This document shows, one piece after another, positions 7,973 to 16,169 of a DNA stretch of 64,000 nucleotides (within the stretch, counting starts at the first letter, position 1; each line of letters starts with the position of its first letter). A program made the position numbers and the translations under genes. Below the pieces are notes generated by a model. The model had not been told where the DNA came from and made no database searches. It was given only the letters and a program-made list of their open reading frames with translations. The stretch comes from a virus. The stretch spans positions 36,908-100,907 of the IMG/VR virus record IMGVR_UViG_3300033145_000692; one strand, 5' to 3'.

Positions 7973-8487
7973 CGTTGGTCCTCCAGCAAGAGTGTATTGC
8001 CGGGACCTTCCCGCCTCCTACAAGCTGTCCACACATCCAAACAAGCTGCTTCAAAGATCGACAATATCTTGTTAAAGAGTTCACGAACCGCGGGTTGAGC
8101 TTCTATTCGACAACCGGAAAGTACCGCGCGTCTCCACTGTGACAACGACCCACTGATGACTGCTGCTTGAATACCACGTGCCACAGTATCTGCAACTACG
8201 AATGGCATCTTGGAACAACACGTCAACACGTCTAACATCTCTCTGTCATCAATTGCTACGAGTACAGAGAAGGAGACATGGGTTAGTAGGTTGGGTGGCA
8301 GGCTGACAGGTGCATCTTCATCCTGTATTGCAGCCAAGCAACTGAGAAACCGTTCAGTGTCTGTCAACTGCTTGTGTGAAGCATCCGCCCCAGCACTGAT
8401 TGTGTAGCCAAACATCTCGTGTGACATCCCAAGAAACTTGGTGAAGTCGATCGACGGCTGCTGGATCAAAATTGCGTGTGATGGCAT
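7969..8487 (-). CDS. hypothetical protein, possibly a divergent ThyX-like fold
   Basis: The 172-residue product starts at ATG 8487 after GGTGAGGT. The middle LTHVSFSVLVAIDDREML and the end ISGSLSQWRRAVLSG followed by AQPAVRELF echo the order of conserved segments in flavin-dependent thymidylate synthase: an H..FSF..R stretch, the N/S-R loop, and AQ.E.R. The diagnostic RHRxxSxNExSxR signature is absent, so activity as ThyX is unlikely. A binding protein that reuses the fold, or chance similarity, are both possible. Confidence 0.55.
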   Translation of the reverse strand: MPSHAILIQQPSIDFTKFLGMSHEMFGYTISAGADASHKQLTDTERFLSCLAAIQDEDAPVSLPPNLLTHVSFSVLVAIDDREMLDVLTCCSKMPFVVADTVARGIQAAVISGSLSQWRRAVLSGCRIEAQPAVRELFNKILSIFEAACLDVWTACRRREGPGNTLLLEDQR

Positions 8488-8516
8488 ACCTCACCTTTCT
8501 TTGTCTGTTGTAGAAT

Positions 8517-8579
8517 GAGAAACGGGAGGGAATCGAACCCCCATGGTCACTACTTCCACCACGCCCAGTGCCGTCCTCA
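8517..8579 (-). pseudogene. tRNA-like remnant
   Basis: A good T-arm (GGGGG-TTCGATT-CCCTC) and an acceptor-like pairing of GAGGACGG with CCGTTTCTC are separated by only about 28 bases. That is too short for both a D-arm and an anticodon arm. It lies just downstream of the tRNA-Met-like gene. It may be a decayed or truncated tRNA gene, perhaps an old attachment-site fragment. Confidence 0.4.
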
Positions 8580-8582
8580 AAT

Positions 8583-8653
8583 TGTGGAGGGTGGAATCGA
8601 ACCACCGACAATGGGCGTATGGAACCCATGAGATACCACTTCTCAACCCCACA
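8583..8653 (-). tRNA. tRNA-Met-like (CAT), unusual C33
   Basis: The 71-base cloverleaf has acceptor TGTGGGG/CTCCACA (one G-T pair), D-arm GAGA-AGTGGTA-TCTC, anticodon stem TGGGT/GCCCA and a perfect T-arm GGTGG-TTCGATT-CCACC. By position the anticodon is CAT, but the base before it is C, where nearly all tRNAs have U33. If the loop is drawn with nine bases, CCA (Trp) could also be read. CCA at the 3' end is not encoded. Confidence 0.7.
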
Positions 8654-8686
8654 ATAACGACGTGGACGTTCCACGCCGTGTAAACG

Positions 8687-8818
8687 CTACGAACCGAGGA
8701 TTGAAAGGATCGCCTCGGTAATCTGGTCACTCCAAGTACCACCACCAATGAGGGCAGCAGCAGCGAGTGCGATAATCCACACCCACTTGTTCTTTGCCAA
8801 TTCCTTGACTTTGTCCAT
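8687..8818 (-). CDS. 43-aa single-span membrane peptide
   Basis: ATG 8818 is preceded by AAAGG. The product begins with a basic stretch (MDKVKELAKNK), then a hydrophobic helix (WVWIIALAAAALIGGG) and a short amphipathic tail. This is the shape of small phage membrane peptides, including some holin-like and inhibitor peptides. It is the first gene after the promoter-like element at 8985-9002, with the tRNAs downstream of it. Confidence 0.6.
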   Translation of the reverse strand: MDKVKELAKNKWVWIIALAAAALIGGGTWSDQITEAILSILGS

Positions 8819-8907
8819 GATGGACCTTTCGTTGTAAAGAGAAACCACCCCCGACAGTCCCCTTCATCCAGAAACATTGTCTGAATTGAGACCCAAGCAC
8901 ACCTACT

Positions 8908-8938
8908 GTCAGTTCCTGGGGTCAGTTCCTGGGGTCAG
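8908..8938. repeat. 13-bp tandem repeat, 2.4 copies
   Basis: GTCAGTTCCTGGG is repeated exactly at 8908-8920 and 8921-8933, followed by GTCAG. It lies in the leader between the promoter-like element and the 43-aa gene, so it could be an operator or just slippage. Confidence 0.7.
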
Positions 8939-8984
8939 AATTACAATGGGATTTGCCACTGTAACCCGGGTGGCTGGTAAATTG

Positions 8985-9002
8985 TTCCCTATTGAATATA
9001 TG
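8985..9002 (-). promoter_or_regulatory. phage promoter-like element, copy 1
   Basis: The minus strand reads CATATATTCAATAGGGAA, identical over 18 bases to 52728-52745 on the plus strand. TGAAA lies two bases upstream in both copies. It precedes the leftward genes from 8818. An exact 18-base match in two gene-free strips, each pointing into an operon, suggests a phage-specific promoter or activator site. Confidence 0.6.
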
Positions 9003-9037
9003 GCTTTCAACAGAGGTTTGTCCAACAAATTCCGAAA

Positions 9038-9760
9038 TTAACGTGCTCTTTCGTCACCCTTGGTGTCTTCAACCTTCTCCGTACCACTGTCAGAGGGGTT
9101 CAAAAACCTCTCCATTTCGCGGAGTACCTGCTCGCGGCTGGGGAGACTGTTGAATGGCGTGCTGCACTTCACCACGACTGGTGCGTGCCACGACCACTTC
9201 TTCTTCTCGACCAACTTGACATTCAGTCGGCACGGGAGGGGTCCGTGCGGTTCCACATTCAGATTTCGCTTCTTTATATCCTCAGCCGTCGTGGTGAGGA
9301 AGGGGAAGATTTTCTTCGACTCGGAGCGAGTCGACTTAGTCCCACAGAAGTACTCCAAGAAACGACCGGTGGTTCGCTCATAGACGAGGAAGCTCGTCCC
9401 ATACATACAACCACTGTTCTGCTCCGAACTGGCGGCGGCGATCCGTCCAAATTCTTCCGACTCCATATCATAGTTCGTGATGATGGCATCAGTGTCGCTC
9501 AAATCAAGAGCTTTCGGGCGTCGTGCGAGCGGAATCAGATCGACAGTCTTACCGAGATCGGTAATCTGATCGTCTCCTTCGGGAATACCCCAGTGACCGG
9601 GCGCGATGAGTTCCTTGTTGATCGCCGAGCCTTTGGAATAGAGTTGGAGCCGACCGAGGAAATCGCCACCCTTTGCCAGATCGTCAAAACCGTCATCCGA
9701 ACCGAGTTGCACGGAGGGTAGATTCTCGAAAGCGGGTACCAAAGCTGTTTTGTCACTCAT
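9038..9760 (-). CDS. conserved phage hypothetical protein, 240 aa
   Basis: The product starts MSDKTALVPAFENLPS and contains GRLQLYSKGSAINKELIAPG, SDTDAIITNYD, GCMYGTSFLVYERTTGRF and a KSTRSESKKIFPFL segment. I have the impression of a family common in metagenomic phages, but know no function. Its place beside a ParB-like gene and the replication control region makes a DNA-metabolism role, such as single-strand binding, conceivable. The C-terminus is charged and probably disordered, as in many single-strand binding proteins. Confidence 0.7.
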   Translation of the reverse strand: MSDKTALVPAFENLPSVQLGSDDGFDDLAKGGDFLGRLQLYSKGSAINKELIAPGHWGIPEGDDQITDLGKTVDLIPLARRPKALDLSDTDAIITNYDMESEEFGRIAAASSEQNSGCMYGTSFLVYERTTGRFLEYFCGTKSTRSESKKIFPFLTTTAEDIKKRNLNVEPHGPLPCRLNVKLVEKKKWSWHAPVVVKCSTPFNSLPSREQVLREMERFLNPSDSGTEKVEDTKGDERAR

Positions 9761-9815
9761 TGAAAATTCCTTGTGTTGAAAATGATGGTTGTTCCGAACG
9801 AGAATGCTGTGTCTG

Positions 9816-10697
9816 TCAATCTCCTTTCACCCACCGTTTGCGGGCTTTCTTACGGGCGGCATCTTCCTGTTTCTTCTGACTCTCGGGGTCAAGATGAAGA
9901 ACCCATTCCAATGCAGCTTTCCAACCTTCCATGGCGTTACTGTAATCACCTATGGTCAATAGGAGAGGTGCTTCAACACCTTTTTCAAACTCTTCCCTGA
10001 CATCCTTCAATGACCTCAAGTATGGTTGGACTTGAAAATCCCTCGTGAAGAAATCCTCAAGTTTCCCCTGCTTCACTGCCTCTTTGAATTGCTTGACTAC
10101 ACCTGCCGCTAAGACTTTGAACTCCATCTCACCCATCAGCTTCGCTTCATCAATGAAATTGACCCTCAACCTGGGAGGTATCTTCGATAACATGTAGGCG
10201 TTACCCAGGTTAATCTCACCACGGTCGACTGCTCTCTGTGTTGATGTGTCAAGTCTGAGGAGTCCGAGTTGTTGACTTACCCAACCTGGTTTCTTGTTGA
10301 CCAAGCTAGCCAATTCTATCAGTGTGATGTCAGGTCTGACCTTCTGAATCCGCCTGATCTGATTGGCGAATTCAATTGGTTTGGTTTCTGGTCGGATGGC
10401 ATTTGCTTGAATCTGTAACGCAAGTACATCGTCATCCGACACATGGTGTTTGATGATACAGGGGACAGATGGTAGTCCGACCTCCCTGGCACATGTTGTC
10501 CGCCACAGCCCATCAATGACCTCGAAATGATCCGACTGCCGTTGACTTGGTCTGACTGATATCGAGTTGAGAAACCCTATCTCTTTGATGGACTCAAACA
10601 GTTCAAGGTATTCCACTGATTCAGTTGCGACCGGTCTGAGCAGCACCTGTGGATCAACAAGCTGATCGGTAGGTATTTCATGGAACTGGTCATTCAT
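9816..10697 (-). CDS. ParB-like protein
   Basis: The 293-residue protein has a ParB-type N-terminal domain: DHFEVIDGLWRTTCAREVGL (residues 55-75) replaces the usual G-H-R-R box, followed by ALQIQANAIRPETKPIEFA. An HTH follows (LIELASLVNKKPGWVSQQLG). The C-terminal half is helical and ends in a Lys/Arg-rich tail. It is transcribed leftward from the control region; its start lies 22 bases from one arm of the inverted repeat. It may bind repeats in that region or those at 63.7 kb as a partition, replication-control or regulatory protein. It is only distantly related to the ParB-like protein at 1-811. Confidence 0.8.
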   Translation of the reverse strand: MNDQFHEIPTDQLVDPQVLLRPVATESVEYLELFESIKEIGFLNSISVRPSQRQSDHFEVIDGLWRTTCAREVGLPSVPCIIKHHVSDDDVLALQIQANAIRPETKPIEFANQIRRIQKVRPDITLIELASLVNKKPGWVSQQLGLLRLDTSTQRAVDRGEINLGNAYMLSKIPPRLRVNFIDEAKLMGEMEFKVLAAGVVKQFKEAVKQGKLEDFFTRDFQVQPYLRSLKDVREEFEKGVEAPLLLTIGDYSNAMEGWKAALEWVLHLDPESQKKQEDAARKKARKRWVKGD

Positions 10698-10719
10698 CAG
10701 GTGCCACTATCTGAGTTTC

Positions 10720-10750
10720 GTCCGCTATGTACAAAGGTAGTAAGAGCATT
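10720..10750 (-). repeat. left arm of divergent inverted repeat
   Basis: Read on the minus strand it is identical over 26 bases to 11017-11042, starting AATGCTCTTACTACC and ending TTTGTACATAG. It ends 22 bases before the ATG of the ParB-like gene. Confidence 0.9.
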
Positions 10751-10776
10751 TGTGTGGTTGAATAATCACACAAATG
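10747..10776. repeat. perfect 10-bp hairpin
   Basis: CATTTGTGTG and CACACAAATG flank a 10-base loop. The hairpin overlaps the end of the left inverted-repeat arm, so a protein bound here would affect that promoter-like arm. Confidence 0.8.
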
Positions 10777-11016
10777 GAAAAACCGTCAGAAAAGTCAAAA
10801 TAACTCAAACCGGACCATCCGAGCAATGAGAAGGCGGATATGTGACTTTCAAAAATTTTCACATGTGCTTAAAATGGATATAGAGGTCGTTATTCGTTAC
10901 TTTTCGACCTAAGTACCTGGTGTACAAGGTGGTTACGAAAGGGAGGTTGAGTAACCATTTGCTGGTTGAACCCTTTTTTTGACAAAATCGGAACTTCCGA
11001 GATTTTTTAGAGCCTC

Positions 11017-11048
11017 AATGCTCTTACTACCTTTGTACATAGGGGGAC
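11017..11048 (+). repeat. right arm of divergent inverted repeat
   Basis: The same 26-base word points toward the primase-helicase gene and continues as GGGGAC. The ATG follows 33 bases later. With the left arm it would give two identical, outward-facing promoters or operators. Confidence 0.9.
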
Positions 11049-11080
11049 ATTTTCCCTTTAACCTTTAGCATGGAGTTCGT

Positions 11081-13816
11081 ATGTCGACCAAGTTCATCAC
11101 AGAAGCTGTCGTTGCCTTCCTCACAGCCAGGCGCGGCGAGCACCCAGGGCAAGACCTGCTCGATCACTACCTGAAATATGGTACCGCCATGGAGACACAG
11201 GTCAATGTCGCTGCCGGTCCCCGGGGAGAACCAGTCGATGGCAAGCGTGCCACCTGGACAGATGGGATCAACGAGTGGTGGAACATCAGGATACCTAAGA
11301 ACTCCTATGATGATCCGAAGTTCAAGGATTACCGACTCTCGTGGCCACTGGAGGAGCACGCCGAGGGTATCGGCACCACGGGTTGGGATTGGAAGGAACG
11401 TTGCAGCCGTTGGCTTGGCTTCGACTTCGATGCTCTTACTGGGCACGCCGCCGGTGTTGGTATCGACGAGGATGCCCTTGTGGATGTCCAGAGGGCTGCT
11501 GAGGCTCTCCCATTCGTTGAGGTTCGTCAGTCGACTGGTGGGAAAGGAATCCATCTCTACGTCTACGTGGACGCTATCCCGACCTCTAACCACACCGAAC
11601 ACGCCGCTCTCGCGAGATGTGTCCTCGGGATGATGTCTTCTGAGACCGGCTTCGACTTCGCCTCGCAGATCGACTGCTGTGGTGGTGTGATGTGGATTTG
11701 GCACAAGAAGCTGACCTTGGAGAATCAAGGACTCTCGTTGCTCAAGTCGGCTGAGAAGACCTTGACTCTCGATGACCTCCCCTCCAACTGGATGGATCAC
11801 GTTGAAGTTGTACGTGGTAAAAGAGCTAAGGTCCGAATCGGTGGTATCAAAGATGAGGACATTGATCCGTTTGATCTGTTGGCTTCAGCCCGTAGAATGA
11901 CCCCTCTCGATGACATCCACAAAGAAATCATTGACGAACTTGCACGCTCAGGCTTCTCTACAGTCTGGGTCCCTGATCACCATCTGTTGCAGACGCACAC
12001 CTGTGCCCTCAAAGAGTTGATGGAAGATGATAGCAAGGCTGAAGAGTTCAAAATCCGTGGCTATTATGACACGACCTCTGAGGGAACCGATCGGGCAAGT
12101 CCCAATTGTTTTATGTTCCCACTACCAAGTGGCGCATTCAAAGTCTATCGGTTCTCCCAAGGGGTATCCGAATCTCCCACCTGGCAACAGGATGGCGAGG
12201 GGTGGACTACATGCTTCTACAACCACGACCCTGATCTGAAGACAGCGTCTCGTGCCCTTGGTGGGGCTGAGCTTCCTGATAACAAGGGGTTTCAGTTTGA
12301 GTACGCTGAGAGTGCGATTAAAGTCGCCAAGTCCCTCGGTCAAGATGTTGTGCTTGACAAGAAGTTTCTCAGTCGTGAGACGATACTTCGACCTAACAAA
12401 GATGGACGCCTGGTGGCTCGCATCAAAGCTGACAAAGGTGACCCGAAACCGGATTCAAGTTGGGTTGCTGGACGTGGTGGTTGGTGGGAGAAAGTCTTCG
12501 GCATCAAGACGGAACCCAATGTTGACTCCACTGGTACTGCCGAATTTGATGATCGTCTACGAACGTTGGTGACCTCTCAGTGTGAGTCGGCTGGATGGTA
12601 CGTTCAAGCTACCAATGGCTTATGGCAAAGGCGTCCGCAGAGCGAGTGTAAAAACTGGCTCCAAAGCAAGGGCATCGCGAAACCTGATGCCGATATAGTT
12701 CTTGGTAACTGTATCGACAAGCCATGGGAATTAGTGAGTATGCCTTTTAAGAACGAGTACCCGGGTGACCGCCAGTGGAACTTCAACACGCCAAGATTCG
12801 TCTACGAACCTGCTGATCTTGGAGACAGCGAAGTGCCAGTACATCCACACTGGAACAAAGTTCTTCAACACTGCTTCTGTGACCTTGACGCCGAACTCAA
12901 AGAACTTACCTGGGCTCAAGAGGCTAACATCCGAAACGGGTATCAGTTTGGTTTAGCATGGATCGCTTGTTGCTTCCGTGACCCATTTGAACCCCTGCCA
13001 TTCCTATTCTTCTTTGGGAATCAGAACAGTGGGAAGTCGATTCTCCATGAAGCTCTATCCACGTTGGTCACAGGGGGTGTTGTCAGTGCTGACCGTGCCC
13101 TTACGAACAACAACCAGTTCAATGGTGAGTTGGCAAATGGAGTCCTGGCGATTGTGGAGGAAAAGAACATCGCTGGAAGCTCTACGGCGTACAATCGAAT
13201 CAAGGAGTGGGTGACCAGTAAGACATTATGGATTCGTAAAATGCGAATGGACGCCTACCCACAACCCAACACTTTGCATTTCATGATGATGGCAAACGAA
13301 CAGGAAGCTTGTCCGGTCGTTGGAGGTGACACTCGAATCATGGTGATTGAAGTTCCTGACCTCCTCCCAGACCAGGAAATACCTAAGATTGAACTTCTAA
13401 AACTGCTGAAGACTGAGGCTCCTCACTTCATGCGAACCCTAATGAACGTTGAGCTTCCACAGGTCCATGGTCGTCTACGTCTTCCGGTTGTTGACACCTA
13501 CAAGCGTCAGCAGTCACAGGATATGAGTCGATCCCTCTTGGAGACATTCATTGGCGATAACTGTCACTATGCTCCGGGTGAAAAGATTCTATTTAGTGAA
13601 TTCCATGAGAAGTTCATCCGTTCTCTTGAGAACGAAGAGCGGTTCGAGTGGAGTAAAACCAAAGTAACCCGTGGTCTGCCTTCAGACCATCAGAGTGGTG
13701 CTTCTGGTGGTAGCAATCAGCGACATGTGTCAAACATCTCGTGGAAAGCTCCGAAGAACACCGACGCTACCCCGTTAGTTTGCATCAATGGCCGTTTGAA
13801 GTTGAGGGAGAATTAA
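11081..13816 (+). CDS. primase-helicase (AEP primase + D5/SF3 helicase)
   Basis: The 911-residue protein joins two replication activities. The N-terminal part has an archaeo-eukaryotic-type primase signature: LGFDFDA (Asp115, Asp117) and STGGKGIHLYVY (His158). The C-terminal part has a D5/SF3 ATPase: Walker A FGNQNSGKS near residues 645-653, a VLAIVEEKN Walker B-like strand and the motif C segment MMMANEQEACPV. It would unwind DNA and make primers at the phage fork. The ATG has GGAG 6 bases upstream. It is the first gene of the rightward operon driven from the control region. The DNA polymerase is not in this window. Confidence 0.88.
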   Translation: MSTKFITEAVVAFLTARRGEHPGQDLLDHYLKYGTAMETQVNVAAGPRGEPVDGKRATWTDGINEWWNIRIPKNSYDDPKFKDYRLSWPLEEHAEGIGTTGWDWKERCSRWLGFDFDALTGHAAGVGIDEDALVDVQRAAEALPFVEVRQSTGGKGIHLYVYVDAIPTSNHTEHAALARCVLGMMSSETGFDFASQIDCCGGVMWIWHKKLTLENQGLSLLKSAEKTLTLDDLPSNWMDHVEVVRGKRAKVRIGGIKDEDIDPFDLLASARRMTPLDDIHKEIIDELARSGFSTVWVPDHHLLQTHTCALKELMEDDSKAEEFKIRGYYDTTSEGTDRASPNCFMFPLPSGAFKVYRFSQGVSESPTWQQDGEGWTTCFYNHDPDLKTASRALGGAELPDNKGFQFEYAESAIKVAKSLGQDVVLDKKFLSRETILRPNKDGRLVARIKADKGDPKPDSSWVAGRGGWWEKVFGIKTEPNVDSTGTAEFDDRLRTLVTSQCESAGWYVQATNGLWQRRPQSECKNWLQSKGIAKPDADIVLGNCIDKPWELVSMPFKNEYPGDRQWNFNTPRFVYEPADLGDSEVPVHPHWNKVLQHCFCDLDAELKELTWAQEANIRNGYQFGLAWIACCFRDPFEPLPFLFFFGNQNSGKSILHEALSTLVTGGVVSADRALTNNNQFNGELANGVLAIVEEKNIAGSSTAYNRIKEWVTSKTLWIRKMRMDAYPQPNTLHFMMMANEQEACPVVGGDTRIMVIEVPDLLPDQEIPKIELLKLLKTEAPHFMRTLMNVELPQVHGRLRLPVVDTYKRQQSQDMSRSLLETFIGDNCHYAPGEKILFSEFHEKFIRSLENEERFEWSKTKVTRGLPSDHQSGASGGSNQRHVSNISWKAPKNTDATPLVCINGRLKLREN

Positions 13817-13818
13817 GC

Positions 13819-14298
13819 ATGAGTATGAAGTACGCCGAAGGCGATATCAACAGTGACGCAAAAGGTTCTGGTGCCCGCGCCAACCAAGGGAAGATCGACA
13901 TGACTCTGGTGCCAATAATGTTGCTCGGGGGAGTCACCCGTGTGTTCATGGGTGGCAAATTGAAGTACGCCGAATTCAACTGGGCTAAAGGGATGGCTTG
14001 GGGTACAGCGATGGCTTGCACATTGCGGCACCTATTCAAGTGGTGGTTCCTTCGTGAGGAAATCGACCCGGAGAGTGGTGAACACCATCTCGACCATGTC
14101 CTCGCCAATGTCTTCATGATGAAGCATTACACCAAGGCATACCCTGAGGGTGACAACCGCCCGCCCGAGTCTGCAATGTTCGGGGTGTGGATGGATGACT
14201 TCTGTCAAACCTTCGATGAGGAAGCCTACCTGGACCGGAACCCTGATATCAAGAAGGCTGTTGAACTCAAAAGAGCGGGAGACAGGGATGGCTCTTAA
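13819..14298 (+). CDS. dATP/dGTP diphosphohydrolase-like protein
   Basis: The 159-residue product carries the phage family pattern GARANQGK, TLVPIMLLGGVTRVFMGG, NWAKGMAWGTAMACTLRHLF and DPESGEHHLDHVLANV. As I recall, members are annotated as dATP/dGTP diphosphohydrolase N-terminal domain (formerly DUF5664), a MazG-like helical fold that includes MazZ of phages with 2-aminoadenine DNA. It would hydrolyse purine dNTPs to monophosphates. The ATG lies 2 bases after the primase stop with GGGAG upstream. No PurZ or DatZ is visible, so substitution of adenine cannot be claimed. Confidence 0.75.
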   Translation: MSMKYAEGDINSDAKGSGARANQGKIDMTLVPIMLLGGVTRVFMGGKLKYAEFNWAKGMAWGTAMACTLRHLFKWWFLREEIDPESGEHHLDHVLANVFMMKHYTKAYPEGDNRPPESAMFGVWMDDFCQTFDEEAYLDRNPDIKKAVELKRAGDRDGS

Positions 14299-14800
14299 AC
14301 GTCTACCAGATTTCAGCAGGGGAGACATCAAACGTTTCTGGTCCAAAGTGGATAGGAAGCATAAAAGCGAGTGTTGGGCTTGGAAGGCTTCCGGAGATAT
14401 TGACAAGCGAGGTCAGTTCAGGTATTGTAGAAACGGCAAGTCTCAGTACTTGAAAGCCCCTCGTGTTGCTTGGATGTTATTACGTGGTTATGACCCTTAC
14501 CCTGCTTTGGTTCTCCATAACTGCAACAATCCAAACTGCTGTAACCCACATCACTGTCGGCTCGGTGATGATGCTGACAACCGTAGAGATAGTGAAGAAG
14601 CTGGAACCCATTGTCATGGGACTCAACACGGTATGGCGAAGCTCACAGAAGATGATGTTAAGGAGATTCGACGTGCCCTATCGGAAGGTACAACTGGTGT
14701 GGAGCTTGCTGAGCGTTACCAAGTGTACCCGACCCTTATTAGTAAAATCAAGAATAGACATCTCTGGAAACATATCCCCGAGGAGGTATGCAACAAATGA
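14288..14800 (+). CDS. HNH homing-type endonuclease with HTH
   Basis: The 170-residue product has the HNH core LVLHNCNNPNCCNPHHCRLG near residues 75-93. A C-terminal HTH follows (GVELAERYQVYPTLISKIKN...LWKHI), which gives DNA site preference. It starts at 14288 inside the end of the previous gene with GGGAG upstream. It is inserted between replication genes, as free-standing phage homing endonucleases often are. Relatives in this window are at 49184, 59176, 60422 and 61056. Confidence 0.85.
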   Translation: MALKRLPDFSRGDIKRFWSKVDRKHKSECWAWKASGDIDKRGQFRYCRNGKSQYLKAPRVAWMLLRGYDPYPALVLHNCNNPNCCNPHHCRLGDDADNRRDSEEAGTHCHGTQHGMAKLTEDDVKEIRRALSEGTTGVELAERYQVYPTLISKIKNRHLWKHIPEEVCNK

Positions 14801-15420
14801 CCCCACAGATTCATAACGGACTCGTCCATCTCAATGGGTGCCTACTGGCGTCCATTGACTTTGAGACTACAGGTCTCCGAGCAGGGTATCACGAGATCAT
14901 TCAGATCGCTGTCGTGCCTCTCAATGCGGACCTGCGACCTGCGACCAACTTGCGACCATTCTATCACAACATTGCTCCGGAATTCCCAGAGAGAGCAGAT
15001 AGGAAATCAGGTAAGGTACATGGACTCGATCTCGATTGGCTAATGATGAACGCACCTTCACATGACAAGGTTGCCGATATGTTGGTTGAGTGGAGTGAGA
15101 GTCTCGATCTTCCAGTGAATAGGTCGATTGTACCTCTTGCCCACAACTGGGCGTTTGAAGCTGCACACGGTAAGGCATGGTTAGGCGATGATCTGTTTGG
15201 TCACCTGTTCCATTCCCATGCCCGCGATGGTATGCTTCTCGCAGTGTCGATAAATGATCGAGCAGCTTTCCTAGGACTGCCAATACCATTCTCGTATGTT
15301 GGGCTGAATGCACTGTGTGACAAGTTCAAGATTGTAAACGAAAATGCACACGAGGCACTCAGTGACGCGAGGGCTGAAGCTGAAGTCTATCGGTCCCTCC
15401 TACACTATGAGGTATTTTGA
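14797..15420 (+). CDS. DnaQ-like DEDDh 3'-5' exonuclease
   Basis: The acidic motifs are in order: SIDFETTGL (Asp21, Glu23), LAHNWAFEAAH and HEALSDARAEAEVY (DEDDh type). It would remove 3' mismatches or degrade DNA/RNA ends. At 207 residues it is a stand-alone exonuclease rather than a polymerase domain. ATG 14797 overlaps the stop of the HNH gene (ATGA) and lies about 10 bases after GAGGAGG; an ATG 9 bases earlier is too close to that site. Confidence 0.85.
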   Translation: MTPQIHNGLVHLNGCLLASIDFETTGLRAGYHEIIQIAVVPLNADLRPATNLRPFYHNIAPEFPERADRKSGKVHGLDLDWLMMNAPSHDKVADMLVEWSESLDLPVNRSIVPLAHNWAFEAAHGKAWLGDDLFGHLFHSHARDGMLLAVSINDRAAFLGLPIPFSYVGLNALCDKFKIVNENAHEALSDARAEAEVYRSLLHYEVF

Positions 15421-16169
15421 TGTCCTTCTACACCCCAGGCAAGCCGTTCTCTCTTGCGAATTGGAACAGTTTGATTGATGCTGTCAATGCGCTATTACAG
15501 GACCCACCCGATGGCTGTGATCCCATTGACCCAATAGACAACGTCACCGACCCACACAGGTGGGCGGTCGATGACATAGAAGTCGTACGTAATAAGCTCA
15601 TCGAAACCTGCCCCGACATCAGCTTCTCTGAGGAGACAGTGATGTGGAAACAAGGGATCATTGATGAGATTGAGTCCGTCTTCGGAGATGTGTGGTGTGA
15701 CTGTTGTGATGATGAGTTCCTCAATAGTGAACATGGGACAACACTTCAACTGTTCGCAATCGAACCTCAAGTCTATGCGGCTTTCTGTAATCCCAAACCA
15801 CTGATGTACCCATTGAGTGGTTTGGTCAGTGGATTGCATCCAGGTAAAGAAGGGATCATTGGACGGTCTTGGAGATTCTATCTGACCACATCTTTTGACA
15901 GTCCTGACTGGATGTACTTGGCGGATCATGGTTCACCGGGTGGTTACTCAGGAGGTGGCCTTGACTGTAAAGGTGTGGTGACCTACAGTGAGGGATACAT
16001 GGTCGACCCCGCGTGGGGTGTCTATCTCCCCTGCTCTGCATGCAACCAAGCGTGTCTAGACATCATCGCATTCTACGAAGCGAATTGGCTCCCGACTGCC
16101 CCGACTCTGTATGGGACGATATTGTTCAACACCCTCAATGCGGAGTGCGCCGATTGTGACAAACTCTAA
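15420..16169 (+). CDS. Cys-rich hypothetical protein, 249 aa
   Basis: The product starts at ATG 15420, overlapping the exonuclease stop. It begins SFYTPGKPFSLANWNSLIDA, a style common in virion-associated proteins. It has Cys clusters at VWCDCCDDEF and LPCSACNQACLD and ends ECADCDKL. No enzyme motif is recognised. It is the first of four consecutive Cys-rich genes. A structural or metal-binding role is possible. Confidence 0.65.
   Translation: MSFYTPGKPFSLANWNSLIDAVNALLQDPPDGCDPIDPIDNVTDPHRWAVDDIEVVRNKLIETCPDISFSEETVMWKQGIIDEIESVFGDVWCDCCDDEFLNSEHGTTLQLFAIEPQVYAAFCNPKPLMYPLSGLVSGLHPGKEGIIGRSWRFYLTTSFDSPDWMYLADHGSPGGYSGGGLDCKGVVTYSEGYMVDPAWGVYLPCSACNQACLDIIAFYEANWLPTAPTLYGTILFNTLNAECADCDKL

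Larger units (their letters stand above)
10698..11080. promoter_or_regulatory. divergent control region / candidate origin
   Basis: This 383-base strip separates the leftward ParB-like gene from the rightward primase-helicase gene. It contains a long inverted repeat (10720-10750 and 11017-11048), a perfect 10-bp hairpin (10747-10776) and smaller stems: ATGTGA/TCACAT around 10838-10865, GGTTAC/GTAACC at 10931-10956 and AACCA/TGGTT at 10953-10967. The palindrome TCGGAA-TTCCGA lies near 10989, followed by a T-run. I see no gene in it. The density of structure next to replication genes fits a control region or origin. Confidence 0.6.

Noticed and set aside
8491-8877. 128-residue frame over the tRNA genes
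   Set aside because: It runs through a tRNA and a tRNA remnant and opposes no better start; the tRNA features explain the sequence.
11027-11800. 257-residue frame antisense to the primase gene
   Set aside because: It lies opposite a well-supported primase-helicase with strong motifs and has no ribosome-binding site.
13819-14298. Evidence for a 2-aminoadenine (Z) genome
   Set aside because: Only the diphosphohydrolase-like gene is present; no PurZ, DatZ or polymerase can be seen in this window.
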